64,000 bases of DNA from contig NZ_CP061321.1 of the NCBI RefSeq assembly GCF_018687195.1, forward strand, positions 1,240,001 to 1,304,000, given 5' to 3'. The stretch is from Polynucleobacter sp. MWH-UH2A. GTDB taxonomy: Bacteria; Pseudomonadota; Gammaproteobacteria; Burkholderiales; Burkholderiaceae. Made by a program: the position numbers and the translations under genes. Shown here piece after piece: positions 46,189 through 54,563 of the stretch. The notes below the pieces were generated by a model that saw only the letters and a list, made by a program, of their open reading frames with translations, ran no database searches and was not told the DNA's origin. Positions within the stretch are counted from its first letter, which is position 1, and every line of letters begins with the position of its first letter.

Positions 46189-47052
46189 CTAGAGGTCAAG
46201 CCCATCATTAAGAAAGCCTAACTTTCCCCAGCGCATTAGACATAAATCAATTTCACGAAGTGCCAATCGCTTTTTTAATTTTGGATCTTCTGTCTGCACC
46301 GCAACTAGTGGCTCCATTAAAGTCGCGGCATCTAATGCAATATTGATAATTTGAAAATCCACTTTTTCTGATAATGCATCAATTTGTTCAAATGAGCTAT
46401 TGGATGGAATGCCTTCAATAAAACCAAGACGTGCCGCGCTACGACGCACCCATACATCGGGCTTAATAGATACCCCCAAGTCAGTGAGCATATGATTGAC
46501 CGTAATGTAACCCCATCCGTACCCTACCTGTTTAGCAAAATTTTTGGTCCAGCGCTCTATTTCAGAGCCTGTAAATGACTGCTTCGTTAGCAACTCTTGA
46601 ATTAAAGCGGTTAATTTAGGGTTGGCATTATTCTCAAGCCCCTTGGCTAATTCTCGAATAGCATACAAGCGCCACACATAACTTTTAAGACCGCCAGGTT
46701 GCAATCCTGCAATATATGCCCTGACCGAATCCCCTTCTAAAGCAAAGGCAGAAGAACTTCGACCCAACTGAGGGTTGCGAACCATTAGCCATGATGCGCT
46801 GGCAATTGCCGCAGATGATTGAAAATCTACGCTAAGTTGCAAATCAGAGACAATTCGTTCGCCTGCAGAAACTTTGATGTTAGACCAGCAAGGCTTATCT
46901 TTACCCATTTGCCAGATTTGCGCTTTTCCAATAGTTGCCGGAATATTGGCGCATAAAACTTCAAGCTCTGCCCAAGTGCTAGGCGACTCTTCCCTCACCT
47001 TAGCGCGCACGGCGCATAATTTTTGAACTGCTGCATTGAGGTCAATTGCCAT
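46189..47052 (-). CDS. Unknown protein with a helix-hairpin-helix glycosylase-like segment
   Basis: The 287-residue protein has, around residues 175-210, GYGWGYITVNHMLTDLGVSI then KPDVWVRRSAARLG, which resembles the end of the HhH-GPD fold of base-excision glycosylases, where a hairpin is followed by K/D-PD-x-W/H. The Asp of KPDVWV could be the catalytic one. The rest is helical with no cluster cysteines. I am unsure of the family: DNA glycosylase-like is a hypothesis. An A-type regulon-2 palindrome lies 66 bases upstream but points away from it. Confidence 0.5.
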   Translation of the reverse strand: MAIDLNAAVQKLCAVRAKVREESPSTWAELEVLCANIPATIGKAQIWQMGKDKPCWSNIKVSAGERIVSDLQLSVDFQSSAAIASASWLMVRNPQLGRSSSAFALEGDSVRAYIAGLQPGGLKSYVWRLYAIRELAKGLENNANPKLTALIQELLTKQSFTGSEIERWTKNFAKQVGYGWGYITVNHMLTDLGVSIKPDVWVRRSAARLGFIEGIPSNSSFEQIDALSEKVDFQIINIALDAATLMEPLVAVQTEDPKLKKRLALREIDLCLMRWGKLGFLNDGLDL

Positions 47053-47118
47053 TTACATAACCCTTTCATATTCGCGCCCATGGGACTAGATCTTAGAACT
47101 ACAGACTGGCATCAATAG

Positions 47119-47146
47119 ACGATAAAAATCATCGTTTCAATATGCA
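47119..47146 (+). promoter_or_regulatory. Regulon-2 palindrome, site A
   Basis: ACGAT-AAAAATC-ATCGT (47119-47135), then TTCAATATG and the -10-like CATAAT. It points to the small gene at 47179. Its 17 core bases are identical to site B at 51404 read in the gene direction. Confidence 0.65.
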
Positions 47147-47178
47147 TAATAAATACTCCACCACACAAAGGAGCAATC

Positions 47179-47355
47179 ATGAAAAAAACACCTCGTGAAT
47201 TAAACACTGCTTTTGACCTTGCTCAGCAAAAAATCATCCATCTAAAGGCGCATCGCTACAACTTCGCAGCTTTAAATACCGTTGTGCATAACTGGATTCA
47301 GAATCCTAGCTCCGCAACCCAACATAAAAACCTTAAAGTCCTTAAGGCCTCCTAA
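47179..47355 (+). CDS. Predicted 58-residue protein under a regulon-2 site
   Basis: A frame of 58 codons starts MKKTPRELNTAFDLAQQKII and ends NLKVLKAS. It is basic, helical and soluble, with no family I know. The ribosome site AAAGGAG is ideal (five bases from the ATG), and the regulon-2 promoter A lies about 33 bases upstream, giving a complete transcription unit that ends in a strong hairpin at 47366. This combination makes it a credible gene despite its size. Confidence 0.65.
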   Translation: MKKTPRELNTAFDLAQQKIIHLKAHRYNFAALNTVVHNWIQNPSSATQHKNLKVLKAS

Positions 47356-47365
47356 GCAGCCATTG

Positions 47366-47399
47366 TTAGCATCACTCTGTTAGTACGGAGTGATGCTAA
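47366..47399. terminator. 15-base-pair hairpin between convergent genes
   Basis: TTAGCATCACTCTGT pairs with its complement (one G-T wobble) around a TAGT loop, ten bases after the 58-residue gene and seven bases beyond the stop of the reverse gene. No T-run follows on either strand, but the position suggests a shared transcript end. Confidence 0.6.
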
Positions 47400-47406
47400 A
47401 TCAGGC

Positions 47407-48765
47407 CTACAGAAATTTATTGACGATGGCATGCAATACATCTCTTAAGCTTGCATTACCCCATAAAGGCCCATGCCCTAACCACGGGCAATCCACGATT
47501 TGATAAATGGCCTGATCAACATCCGTAAAGTCAAACCAAACATCTCTTCTGCCATCTGAATTGGCGGCACACGGTTTAAAGAATGGATCATGTGACTGAT
47601 TTTTCACTCTTGAGGAAGCTTCAGCTATATCGCCTTCAAAAAACGTGTCTGCTATTAATTTTACAAATTCAGCTTTTCTGTTAGGCGCTGGCCGTAAGTT
47701 AATTACGCAACTTGGGCTGACATCACTCACTTTTAAGTCCAACATAACCAAAAGTGCGCCGTATTCATCACGAATCTGCATCTGACTAAAGACATCCGTC
47801 CCATCGGTCGTAAAAGCCGCGGTGGTATTAACACGATACACCGATAGACTTGGATGAATTTCATCGTCATCAGTTAAAAAAGAAGGAAATTCTTGATTCA
47901 AAGCAAATGCGCTCAAATGATTTGCCCGGGTCTGAGTCCAAGCATTTAGCCCATCTTCCGCAAATTCAGTAACCACTTCTAGCCACTGAAGACCACCCAT
48001 GCAATGCTTTGGCCTAGCAATAAACTGCATCCCCTCACAACTCATATTCCCGCTCGTAAGATTTTTTAGCTGATAAATCCCATAGTAGTTAATTAGAAAA
48101 TGCTCGGCAGCAAAACTTTTTTCTTTTGCATAAGCGCCAGTAAAAATGGCAACCTTTCTGACCAGCTCTTGACAAGCGTGCTCTGCTGTTTTTGTTAAAT
48201 GCTCATAGATTTTTAAAATCTTTCCATATTCAATATGAGATCCAGGCGGTACATTTTGAAGCGAAACATGCTGCATAGCTTCTGGAATATGAGCAAGCCA
48301 GCGAGCACCTGTGCCACATCCTATATAGAAAGATTTGAATTCACTGCTTTTCGGAGTGTGATAACCATGGCTCATAGGGTCACAATTGCCGAGCCATTCT
48401 GAATAATTTACTGGCGCAGCATATGAGTACACATAAGAATGGTCAACGCTATCAGCATTAACTAATGTGCCATTCTCATCCTCAAGCAATGGTTCTTGCA
48501 AATCCGAGCGCCAATTAAGATGGGGGCGAATATAGTTGCCTATAGAGCCCATTGTGTACTGAATATCATATTCGGCATCTGACCCCACTATCCAGATATT
48601 ATGCAGATCCTCAATCGCTTTTATTACTGCCAACCCGCGCTCAGGGCTCTCATCGCGCACCATGAACATCACAGAAGAATATTGATTGGATGGCAAATCT
48701 TGCAAACGAGAAACTACTTTTGCAAATTTGGTTCCTGGAATAAATATCAGATAGAAGGTGTGCAT
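47407..48765 (-). CDS. Unknown 452-residue protein
   Basis: A soluble protein with a mixed alpha/beta look. Segments such as FYIGCGTGARWLAHIPEAMQ and FSQMQIRDEYGALLVMLDLK suggest more than one domain; the first 60 residues form a small domain with YLIFIPGTKFAKVVSRLQDL. I recognise no family and no catalytic motif. I chose the second ATG (48765) since AGGA precedes it by seven bases and touches the first ATG. It follows the RecB-like nuclease gene after 71 bases on the same strand and could share its transcript. Confidence 0.6.
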   Translation of the reverse strand: MHTFYLIFIPGTKFAKVVSRLQDLPSNQYSSVMFMVRDESPERGLAVIKAIEDLHNIWIVGSDAEYDIQYTMGSIGNYIRPHLNWRSDLQEPLLEDENGTLVNADSVDHSYVYSYAAPVNYSEWLGNCDPMSHGYHTPKSSEFKSFYIGCGTGARWLAHIPEAMQHVSLQNVPPGSHIEYGKILKIYEHLTKTAEHACQELVRKVAIFTGAYAKEKSFAAEHFLINYYGIYQLKNLTSGNMSCEGMQFIARPKHCMGGLQWLEVVTEFAEDGLNAWTQTRANHLSAFALNQEFPSFLTDDDEIHPSLSVYRVNTTAAFTTDGTDVFSQMQIRDEYGALLVMLDLKVSDVSPSCVINLRPAPNRKAEFVKLIADTFFEGDIAEASSRVKNQSHDPFFKPCAANSDGRRDVWFDFTDVDQAIYQIVDCPWLGHGPLWGNASLRDVLHAIVNKFL

Positions 48766-48836
48766 AAGCATTCCTATAATTTCTTAGTAAGCACTTTTAT
48801 AAATTGTTTCATTTCATGACATCTTACAACTGAATG

Positions 48837-50381
48837 CTAATCAACCGAATCAAAATGATCATGAGCACCTAGACTTAACACCGCCTGCCAAATATCAATC
48901 ATGACTTGGGTATCGACCTTGCAATAGGCCAATAAATTTTCCTTTAGCTTATCGCGCTCAGGTGATGGTGGCATCAACAAAAAGTCCTCATAGCCCATCA
49001 TTGCCTGTACCCCATTGGCAGTTGATAGCGTTTCATAGGGATTGCTTGGCAATAAACAGCGCGCAATCTCTTTGATACTCCAGCCATGCATTCCTAGGGT
49101 ATAAAAGTACTGTTGAAATACTTTTAATAAATCATGTTCTTTGCAACGCTTTGCAATACTCTCTAATTTTGTGGCCTGCTCAGCTGTTGCCATCTGAGCA
49201 AGTTTGAAAGTCATCGGCCCTTCCACCGAGTTGCCATGCCAAGTATAAATAGGGCCATCCTCATCAAAGGCATCTAACAGCTTAGCAATCAATTCTTGGC
49301 GCGGATCACTTAATGAATCGGCAATATATTCCGTATGCTGAATAGCAACGTCATTTGGTCCATTCCATTTGCGCAACGAAAACTGAAATGGCACTTGTTC
49401 GTTGACCTGCGTTTGTAGCCATAGCGGAACGGGCTTACCTAAGTACTCATAATCTAAAAAATAGCGTGGCCAGGGCTGATGCTCTAAGTAATCAATTAAT
49501 TTCTGGTCAATATAGTGCTGCCCTGTCTTTGCAATCTGTCGCATTTGCTGATGAATCGGCTTGGTGAGTTTTTCAGGGGGCACTGTCGCTAAATCGCGAT
49601 GCTCTTTCATGAGTTCTTGCACAATCGCCACATCAGGACTACTGCCTAAATACCAAACCGGCACACGAATCGACTCATCAGGAGCTAATGTGGCGCCTGA
49701 GCAATGCTCAATAAATTCACAACCTTTGCAAACAGTCCCAATTTGGCTGGGTGGCGCCTCGCTAGCTAAAACCACTTGCTTCATTTGCGCAATCGTCTGA
49801 GGCATGTTCACTAGGTGCTCAGCAATTTGTGTGCTGACATCCTCTACTTTGAGTAAGCCTTGGTAGTTCCCGGACTGGGTATATATAAATTGGATATTGG
49901 GGTAACCCAAAGAAGTTGATTGAATACAGATCGTGGCGCTTGCTATGTAAGTCTGAATGGCGGCGTCCATCACATAACGCTCGTTAAATTGCTCCCCATT
50001 CTTCGCTTTGCCACTTTTCACTTCAACAATGTTCCATGCACCATTGTCTGATGGCAACAAAATATCAACCATGACAATGGTGTCATCGCGTAAAAAGGTA
50101 GCTTCATATAGCGGCACTCGAGGGCTGCCGCCGGCAAACTCATCCAATATGTCTTGGGTCTGACGCAAGGCCCCTTGTACATCTACTTTGCCGTTGGCAT
50201 CTAGCACACGAATAAGACGACCGCCTGGAAATTGATCTCGAGCAATAACGCCAAATTCTTCACCGCGGGCCATTACCAATTGCTGTTGGGCACCCACCTT
50301 AGCAAGGTGCTTTGCATGAGCGCCTAGCCACAATTTGGTCTGGCACTGTAAACCTGCGACGATTTTAGATTTAGAGAGCAT
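48837..50381 (-). CDS. RecB-like nuclease with Cas4-type cluster (DUF2779 family)
   Basis: The 514-residue protein starts LSKSKIVAGLQCQTKLWL, as in DUF2779 and Cas4-related nucleases. An N-terminal PD-(D/E)XK core is visible as DILLPSDNGAWNIVEVKSGK near residues 105-125, a C-x2-C-x5-C set (CKGCEFIEHC near 220) fits an iron-sulfur or zinc site, and the C-terminal half has the RNase-H-like YFLDYEY, TWHGNSVEG and YCKVDTQVMIDIW motifs of a DEDD exonuclease. It thus seems to hold two nuclease modules. It lies 42 bases after the HExxH gene, perhaps in the site-B operon. Confidence 0.78.
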   Translation of the reverse strand: MLSKSKIVAGLQCQTKLWLGAHAKHLAKVGAQQQLVMARGEEFGVIARDQFPGGRLIRVLDANGKVDVQGALRQTQDILDEFAGGSPRVPLYEATFLRDDTIVMVDILLPSDNGAWNIVEVKSGKAKNGEQFNERYVMDAAIQTYIASATICIQSTSLGYPNIQFIYTQSGNYQGLLKVEDVSTQIAEHLVNMPQTIAQMKQVVLASEAPPSQIGTVCKGCEFIEHCSGATLAPDESIRVPVWYLGSSPDVAIVQELMKEHRDLATVPPEKLTKPIHQQMRQIAKTGQHYIDQKLIDYLEHQPWPRYFLDYEYLGKPVPLWLQTQVNEQVPFQFSLRKWNGPNDVAIQHTEYIADSLSDPRQELIAKLLDAFDEDGPIYTWHGNSVEGPMTFKLAQMATAEQATKLESIAKRCKEHDLLKVFQQYFYTLGMHGWSIKEIARCLLPSNPYETLSTANGVQAMMGYEDFLLMPPSPERDKLKENLLAYCKVDTQVMIDIWQAVLSLGAHDHFDSVD

Positions 50382-50423
50382 TGGATTCTTAAAGTCCTTA
50401 GATTATTAGTGCAACTACTTGCT

Positions 50424-50810
50424 TTAGTTATGATATGAAAAATAGAAGCAATGCCCAACTTCATGCATTGCAACGCGAGGCGTCGTGCGCTTTTTAGTGA
50501 TAATGGTGCACTGATTGGCACCAAAAGATTTATCCCAGAAAGCACAAGCCTCTACACCATAGCCAAATCCACCTAAACCGCGGCGTTTACTTTCCTTTTC
50601 GCATTCAGCCTGAAGATTGTCTACTTTACGCCAAGTGATGGTTGTTTTATCCACTTTCGCAGCCGTTGCATCAAATGGCACATCCGAGTTATCCATAAAG
50701 GCATTAGAAGCGCTAGATGCACTTGCTACGCCGATTGTCATTGTCAACACCAATACCATACCAAGCAAAATAATATTGACAATATTGCGAGAAAAGTAAA
50801 GAAAAGTCAT
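50424..50810 (-). CDS. Small secreted HExxH protein
   Basis: The 128-residue protein has an N-terminal signal/membrane helix (residues 8-35), an ITWRKVDNLQAECEKESKRR segment, several cysteines and a C-terminal MHEVGHCFYFSYHN, the zinc-binding HExxH of metallopeptidases followed by Cys. I recall similar short 'CTIIT...HE..HCF' proteins in Burkholderiales, mostly unstudied. The ATG at 50810 has an excellent GGAGGGTGATC site. It follows the 176-residue gene by 20 bases and belongs to the same operon. Confidence 0.65.
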   Translation of the reverse strand: MTFLYFSRNIVNIILLGMVLVLTMTIGVASASSASNAFMDNSDVPFDATAAKVDKTTITWRKVDNLQAECEKESKRRGLGGFGYGVEACAFWDKSFGANQCTIITKKRTTPRVAMHEVGHCFYFSYHN

Positions 50811-50829
50811 GATCACCCTCCTTTTGCAA

Positions 50830-51360
50830 TTAGTAAGACTCAACTAGACCGATTTCGCACTCTTGCACCAAGCCGTGCAATATCGATTTGACTTTTTGAT
50901 AGGTTGGATCGGAGATTTTTTGCAACTTGACTTTTGCAATATCGACTACACGCTGCGAAAACAACTGCGGATAATCGATCACAATGGATTCAGCCGAGTA
51001 TTGCAACAATCCTGCTTTAACAAGCACTTCCAAGTTTTTACTAATGCCAGGTTGCGCGCCAACGCGATTAATCGATTCAATAATTCCATGGCGCTTGAGC
51101 ATTTGTTTGGTGCGTGAGAGTGAGTGACCCTGGGCATTTAAATAGCTCACCCCCTTAGCAACGCGCTCTTTAATGGCTTCAGGCGCACTATCTCCAGCAA
51201 ACTCTGTGATGGGCATGAGATGCAAGGAAAGATCACGCACTACTGAGCTCATGCCAAACTCATTGGCCGCTTTTATAAATTTCTTAATCTGCGCCTTGGT
51301 ATACAAGCCTTGACGAGCATTTTCTAAAATTTGAACAAAGTTAAATTTGCGATTTTTCAT
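50830..51360 (-). CDS. Unknown helical protein, first gene of the site-B operon
   Basis: The 176-residue protein is mainly helical with tracts of DNA-binding character (YLNAQGHSLSRTKQMLKRHG, IIESINRVGAQPGISKNLEV). The frame is open further up, but GGGAGGC seven bases before the ATG at 51360 and a promoter at 51404 fix the start at MKNRKFNFVQILENARQG. It may be a DNA- or RNA-binding component. No family recognised. Confidence 0.6.
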   Translation of the reverse strand: MKNRKFNFVQILENARQGLYTKAQIKKFIKAANEFGMSSVVRDLSLHLMPITEFAGDSAPEAIKERVAKGVSYLNAQGHSLSRTKQMLKRHGIIESINRVGAQPGISKNLEVLVKAGLLQYSAESIVIDYPQLFSQRVVDIAKVKLQKISDPTYQKVKSILHGLVQECEIGLVESY

Positions 51361-51392
51361 GCTGCCTCCCGTAATGAATAGGAAGTTAGTAT

Positions 51393-51420
51393 GCAACTTG
51401 AAAACGATGATTTTTATCGT
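51393..51420 (-). promoter_or_regulatory. Regulon-2 palindrome, site B
   Basis: On the minus strand: ACGAT-AAAAATC-ATCGT (51404-51420), then TTTCAAGTTG and CATACT as -10. It lies 44 bases before the ATG of the 176-residue gene and directly behind the TPR stop at 51445. Confidence 0.65.
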
Positions 51421-51444
51421 CAAATTCGCCAGTGGCAAAAATCT

Positions 51445-52122
51445 TTACCGGATCGCCCCAAGCTCTTGCAGCAAAGCCCGAGCTTGGGCATCTTGAGGGT
51501 TGAGATCTAGCAGCTGTTGCAAATACCGCCTTGCCTCAGGGTAACGACGCAAGTTAGCCAACACGGTTGCCGCATTGTAGTAGGCATCCTCAAAGCGAGA
51601 GTCTAGACTTAAGGCTTTTTGGTAAAAGACTAAGGCCTGCTCGAGCTGCCCCTCCCAATCAAGTGTTAAGCCGAGATGGTAATGAGCTATGGCTGATTGG
51701 GGATTAATCACTAAGGCTTGCGAAAAACGCTCCTTAGCCTTGGCATACTGCTTTTGCGCAAGCAAAGCATTGCCCCAATTAATATAGGCTTGCTCATAGC
51801 GCGGATTAGACTGCAGCGCTCTTTTGGCCCAGGAAATCTCCTCATCGTAGCGGCTCAAGGCACCGTGTAAACCAGCAACCGTATTTTCTACTGCGGGATT
51901 ACCGGAGTCTAGCTGCGCCAATTCTTGATTCAGAGTCAATGCCATCTCAAGATCTCCGTCATCTTCTGCCTGTAAAGCCTTTGCCTGTATACAGACTGCG
52001 TCACATTCACCATCTTCAAGACGCTGCTCTGCTTGCAAGCTAGCCTTATCTACCGGCCGAGGTGAGCGCGAGCAATACCCTAGCACGAACACTAGCAAGC
52101 CTATAGCGACCCACTTATTCAT
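51445..52122 (-). CDS. Tetratricopeptide-repeat protein with membrane anchor
   Basis: The 225-residue protein has an N-terminal hydrophobic segment (NKWVAIGLLVFVLGYCSRS; a poor lipobox with Tyr before Cys) and at least four TPR units, such as YEQAYINWGNALLAQKQYAK, AIAHYHLGLTLDWEGQLEQA and FEDAYYNAATVLANLRRYPE. It starts 26 bases after the AAA+ stop, hence one operon: the TPR may recruit partners for the ATPase at the membrane or periplasm. The ATG at 52122 is chosen for GGGAG upstream. Confidence 0.75.
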   Translation of the reverse strand: MNKWVAIGLLVFVLGYCSRSPRPVDKASLQAEQRLEDGECDAVCIQAKALQAEDDGDLEMALTLNQELAQLDSGNPAVENTVAGLHGALSRYDEEISWAKRALQSNPRYEQAYINWGNALLAQKQYAKAKERFSQALVINPQSAIAHYHLGLTLDWEGQLEQALVFYQKALSLDSRFEDAYYNAATVLANLRRYPEARRYLQQLLDLNPQDAQARALLQELGAIR

Positions 52123-52147
52123 CAGATTGACTCCCAGTCTGGGACCA

Positions 52148-54406
52148 CTACCCCAAAAAACCAATTTGACGTGAAGAGGCAGCGCACTTTTTCACCGCCA
52201 CTGCGCTTACTAAAGCCTGGAGCAGTGCCTGCGCACTAGTGAGTGGCAAAAAGCGTGCTTGGCGACAGGCTTGCTCAAAATCACCTGGTGTTAGGTAAGA
52301 AACTTGCGAAAACTGCTCACGGATATGTGGATCTTGCCAGCCCAAACCTAACTTTTGACAAGTTAATTGAAACATCTCCCATGCTTTATCTGCTTGCATA
52401 AAATCAAACTTAATGGACATATCAAAACGGCGCATAGCAGCGTCATCAATACCCTCCATCAAATTAGTACTGGCAATAAAAATACCCTGATACGATTCCA
52501 TCTCCAAGAGCATCGTAGCTGTAATGCTCGATTCCCAGTTCTGCTTGGCTTGACGACGATCCATCAAAAAGGTGTCGCATTCGTCAAATTGCAATACGGC
52601 ATTTTCTCGCGTCGCCATGGCAAAGGCCTTTGCAATCTGGCGCTCACTCTCGCCCACATAAGAGCCCAACAAATCAGAAGGCTTAATGACCATATGGGGA
52701 ATGGCCAAGCTATCAGCCAACCATTTTCCAAAACGGGTTTTGCCCGTGCCTGGAGGCCCGTAAAGAAGCATGCGCGCTTCACGTGTTTTTTGCACCCCAG
52801 CACAAAGCGAACTTAAACACACCGGCGAATTAACCATGCTTGGCTCAAAATCCAATTCCATTGCTCCCATGCTGACTGACTGCACCTTCATGACCCCTTG
52901 GGCAGTTAATTTGTCATTGACTAGCATCAGAGCTAGATCATTACGCTGATCAAGGGATTGGGTGGTGGCAATTGCCTTTACCACCTGGGCCGTCTTTGCA
53001 ACTAAAGCAGGTGATGTGTTTTTATTTTTAGCAATTTGCGTAATAAGTTTTTGATCAATGTCTTGACCACACAAATTCATAAGCATGTCACGGCGCTTAT
53101 GCTCATCTGGCATAGGCATTTCAAACACCATATCAAAGCGGCGAATGTAACTCTCTTCAAACTTCTCAATTGAATTGCAAATCCAAATGGCTGGGCTTGC
53201 GTTTTCCTCGAGCATCATATTGACCCAAGACTTTTGCGCTAACGAAGGATCAACATCAGACGTTTGCATACCCTCACCGCTGAGCACCTCTTCGCACTCA
53301 TCGAATAACACCATCATATTGCCCTGCTGAAACAGTGATTGCGCAAGACGATAGCTACGAATTCGGCGCATTGGCGTAACAGGATTGCCGGAAAGATTGG
53401 TTGCCACCACCTCCATGAGATCGCAATTGATCTCTTTGGCAAGTAATTTTGCTAATTCAGATTTACCAAGACCTGCCCCACCATAAATGAGGATATTCAC
53501 GCCAGGCTTTTGAGTAGCGATTGCGTGCGCTAGATATGTCTTCAAAATGCCTACACGTTGGGCAATATGTCCGTAATCTTTTATGGTCAAGTTTGAGCTA
53601 GAAACAGGGCGAATATAAGCTTTAAGTAAATCACGTACATCGTGCTGCTTAATGACTGCGCACTTAGCAAATGTCCAATTCAAAAGATCAACACGAGAAC
53701 GTAAATCGCCCTCGCCGCGATGATCAAGAGACAGCAACCCTGAGCGCATCAAATGTGAATGATCATCTAATGCCGCCTCAACAACCGAAACTTTCAAACC
53801 TAAGGTCGCCGCAAAAATCTTGGGAATTGAAAAAGCAGAAATACTCTGCCCCATCATCTCTGCACCTTCTTGCAGCACGCCTTCAGTATGCAGCAAAATG
53901 GCAAAACCCAGAATCTGAGCTTGCACCTCATCTAAGCAGGCGAGCTGACATAAAGCGGATAAATTTTCATTCAATGGTTGCGGAAAATGAGAGTGCCCTT
54001 CCCCATCATGCAGATCCATTTCCCAATCATGCAAGATGGTCAGCAAATCTTCTCGTAACGTAATTAAATCGCGCTTTTTGGCAAACTCCTCAAAATTCTT
54101 AAAACCCAAAAATGCATATAACTTCGTTGTGCCAAATGTGTAACAATTCTTGAGCTCATTCAAAGCGCTGGTGTGCACTAAGACTCTGAGTATGATTACC
54201 CTGAGCCATTTGGCATAGGGCATGCTTGGATCAATGAGATCATCAAGCTCTAGTCCTGAAATCATATCGACCGATAAATAGCGTGCTCTGAGCGCCTTTT
54301 CAAGCTCCTCCTGTTGCTTGCTTAGCTTGTGTTTGAGCCCAGGGGAATTAAGTTCTTTTTGTGGCGTTGCAATTGCTTCATCAACAAACCAAGTAGCCTC
54401 AGACAT
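52148..54406 (-). CDS. Double-AAA+ ATPase
   Basis: The 752-residue protein has a helical N-terminal domain of about 290 residues and two AAA+ modules. The first has GGAGLGKSE (residue 309), Walker B LFDECEEV and an Arg pair in SYIRRFD; the second has YGPPGTGKT (549), FDECDTFL and AMRRFDMSI. Together these suggest a Cdc48/ClpX-like remodelling machine, not a motor. No transmembrane segment. AGGGG five bases before the ATG at 54406 fixes the start. It lies under regulon-2 site C with a TPR partner downstream and the WYL-2 operon upstream. Its substrate is unknown. Confidence 0.85.
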   Translation of the reverse strand: MSEATWFVDEAIATPQKELNSPGLKHKLSKQQEELEKALRARYLSVDMISGLELDDLIDPSMPYAKWLRVIILRVLVHTSALNELKNCYTFGTTKLYAFLGFKNFEEFAKKRDLITLREDLLTILHDWEMDLHDGEGHSHFPQPLNENLSALCQLACLDEVQAQILGFAILLHTEGVLQEGAEMMGQSISAFSIPKIFAATLGLKVSVVEAALDDHSHLMRSGLLSLDHRGEGDLRSRVDLLNWTFAKCAVIKQHDVRDLLKAYIRPVSSSNLTIKDYGHIAQRVGILKTYLAHAIATQKPGVNILIYGGAGLGKSELAKLLAKEINCDLMEVVATNLSGNPVTPMRRIRSYRLAQSLFQQGNMMVLFDECEEVLSGEGMQTSDVDPSLAQKSWVNMMLEENASPAIWICNSIEKFEESYIRRFDMVFEMPMPDEHKRRDMLMNLCGQDIDQKLITQIAKNKNTSPALVAKTAQVVKAIATTQSLDQRNDLALMLVNDKLTAQGVMKVQSVSMGAMELDFEPSMVNSPVCLSSLCAGVQKTREARMLLYGPPGTGKTRFGKWLADSLAIPHMVIKPSDLLGSYVGESERQIAKAFAMATRENAVLQFDECDTFLMDRRQAKQNWESSITATMLLEMESYQGIFIASTNLMEGIDDAAMRRFDMSIKFDFMQADKAWEMFQLTCQKLGLGWQDPHIREQFSQVSYLTPGDFEQACRQARFLPLTSAQALLQALVSAVAVKKCAASSRQIGFLG

Positions 54407-54506
54407 ATTCACCCCTTCATATGCAATTCAATCCGAACCCTTGCGGCGCTTTGATAGCAATACCACAGAGACTTATTGCTGCGATACATCCCACACAGCA
54501 ATACAT

Positions 54507-54538
54507 AGTATCCAGATTGAAACGATGAAATTTATCGC
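54507..54538 (-). promoter_or_regulatory. Regulon-2 palindrome, site C
   Basis: On the minus strand: GCGAT-AAATTTC-ATCGT (54522-54538), then TTCAATCTG and GATACT as -10, about 100 bases before the AAA+ ATG. The layout copies sites A and B. Confidence 0.65.
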
Positions 54539-54546
54539 CAAAATTA

Positions 54547-54555
54547 GGGGGGGGG
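54547..54555. repeat. Nine-G homopolymer upstream of the AAA+ promoter
   Basis: A run of nine G lies nine bases upstream of the regulon-2 palindrome of the AAA+ gene and just after the WYL-2 stop. Such tracts are prone to slippage, so its length may vary and could alter promoter strength; it could also be a sequencing weak spot. Confidence 0.5.
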
Positions 54556-54563
54556 TGAAAAAC

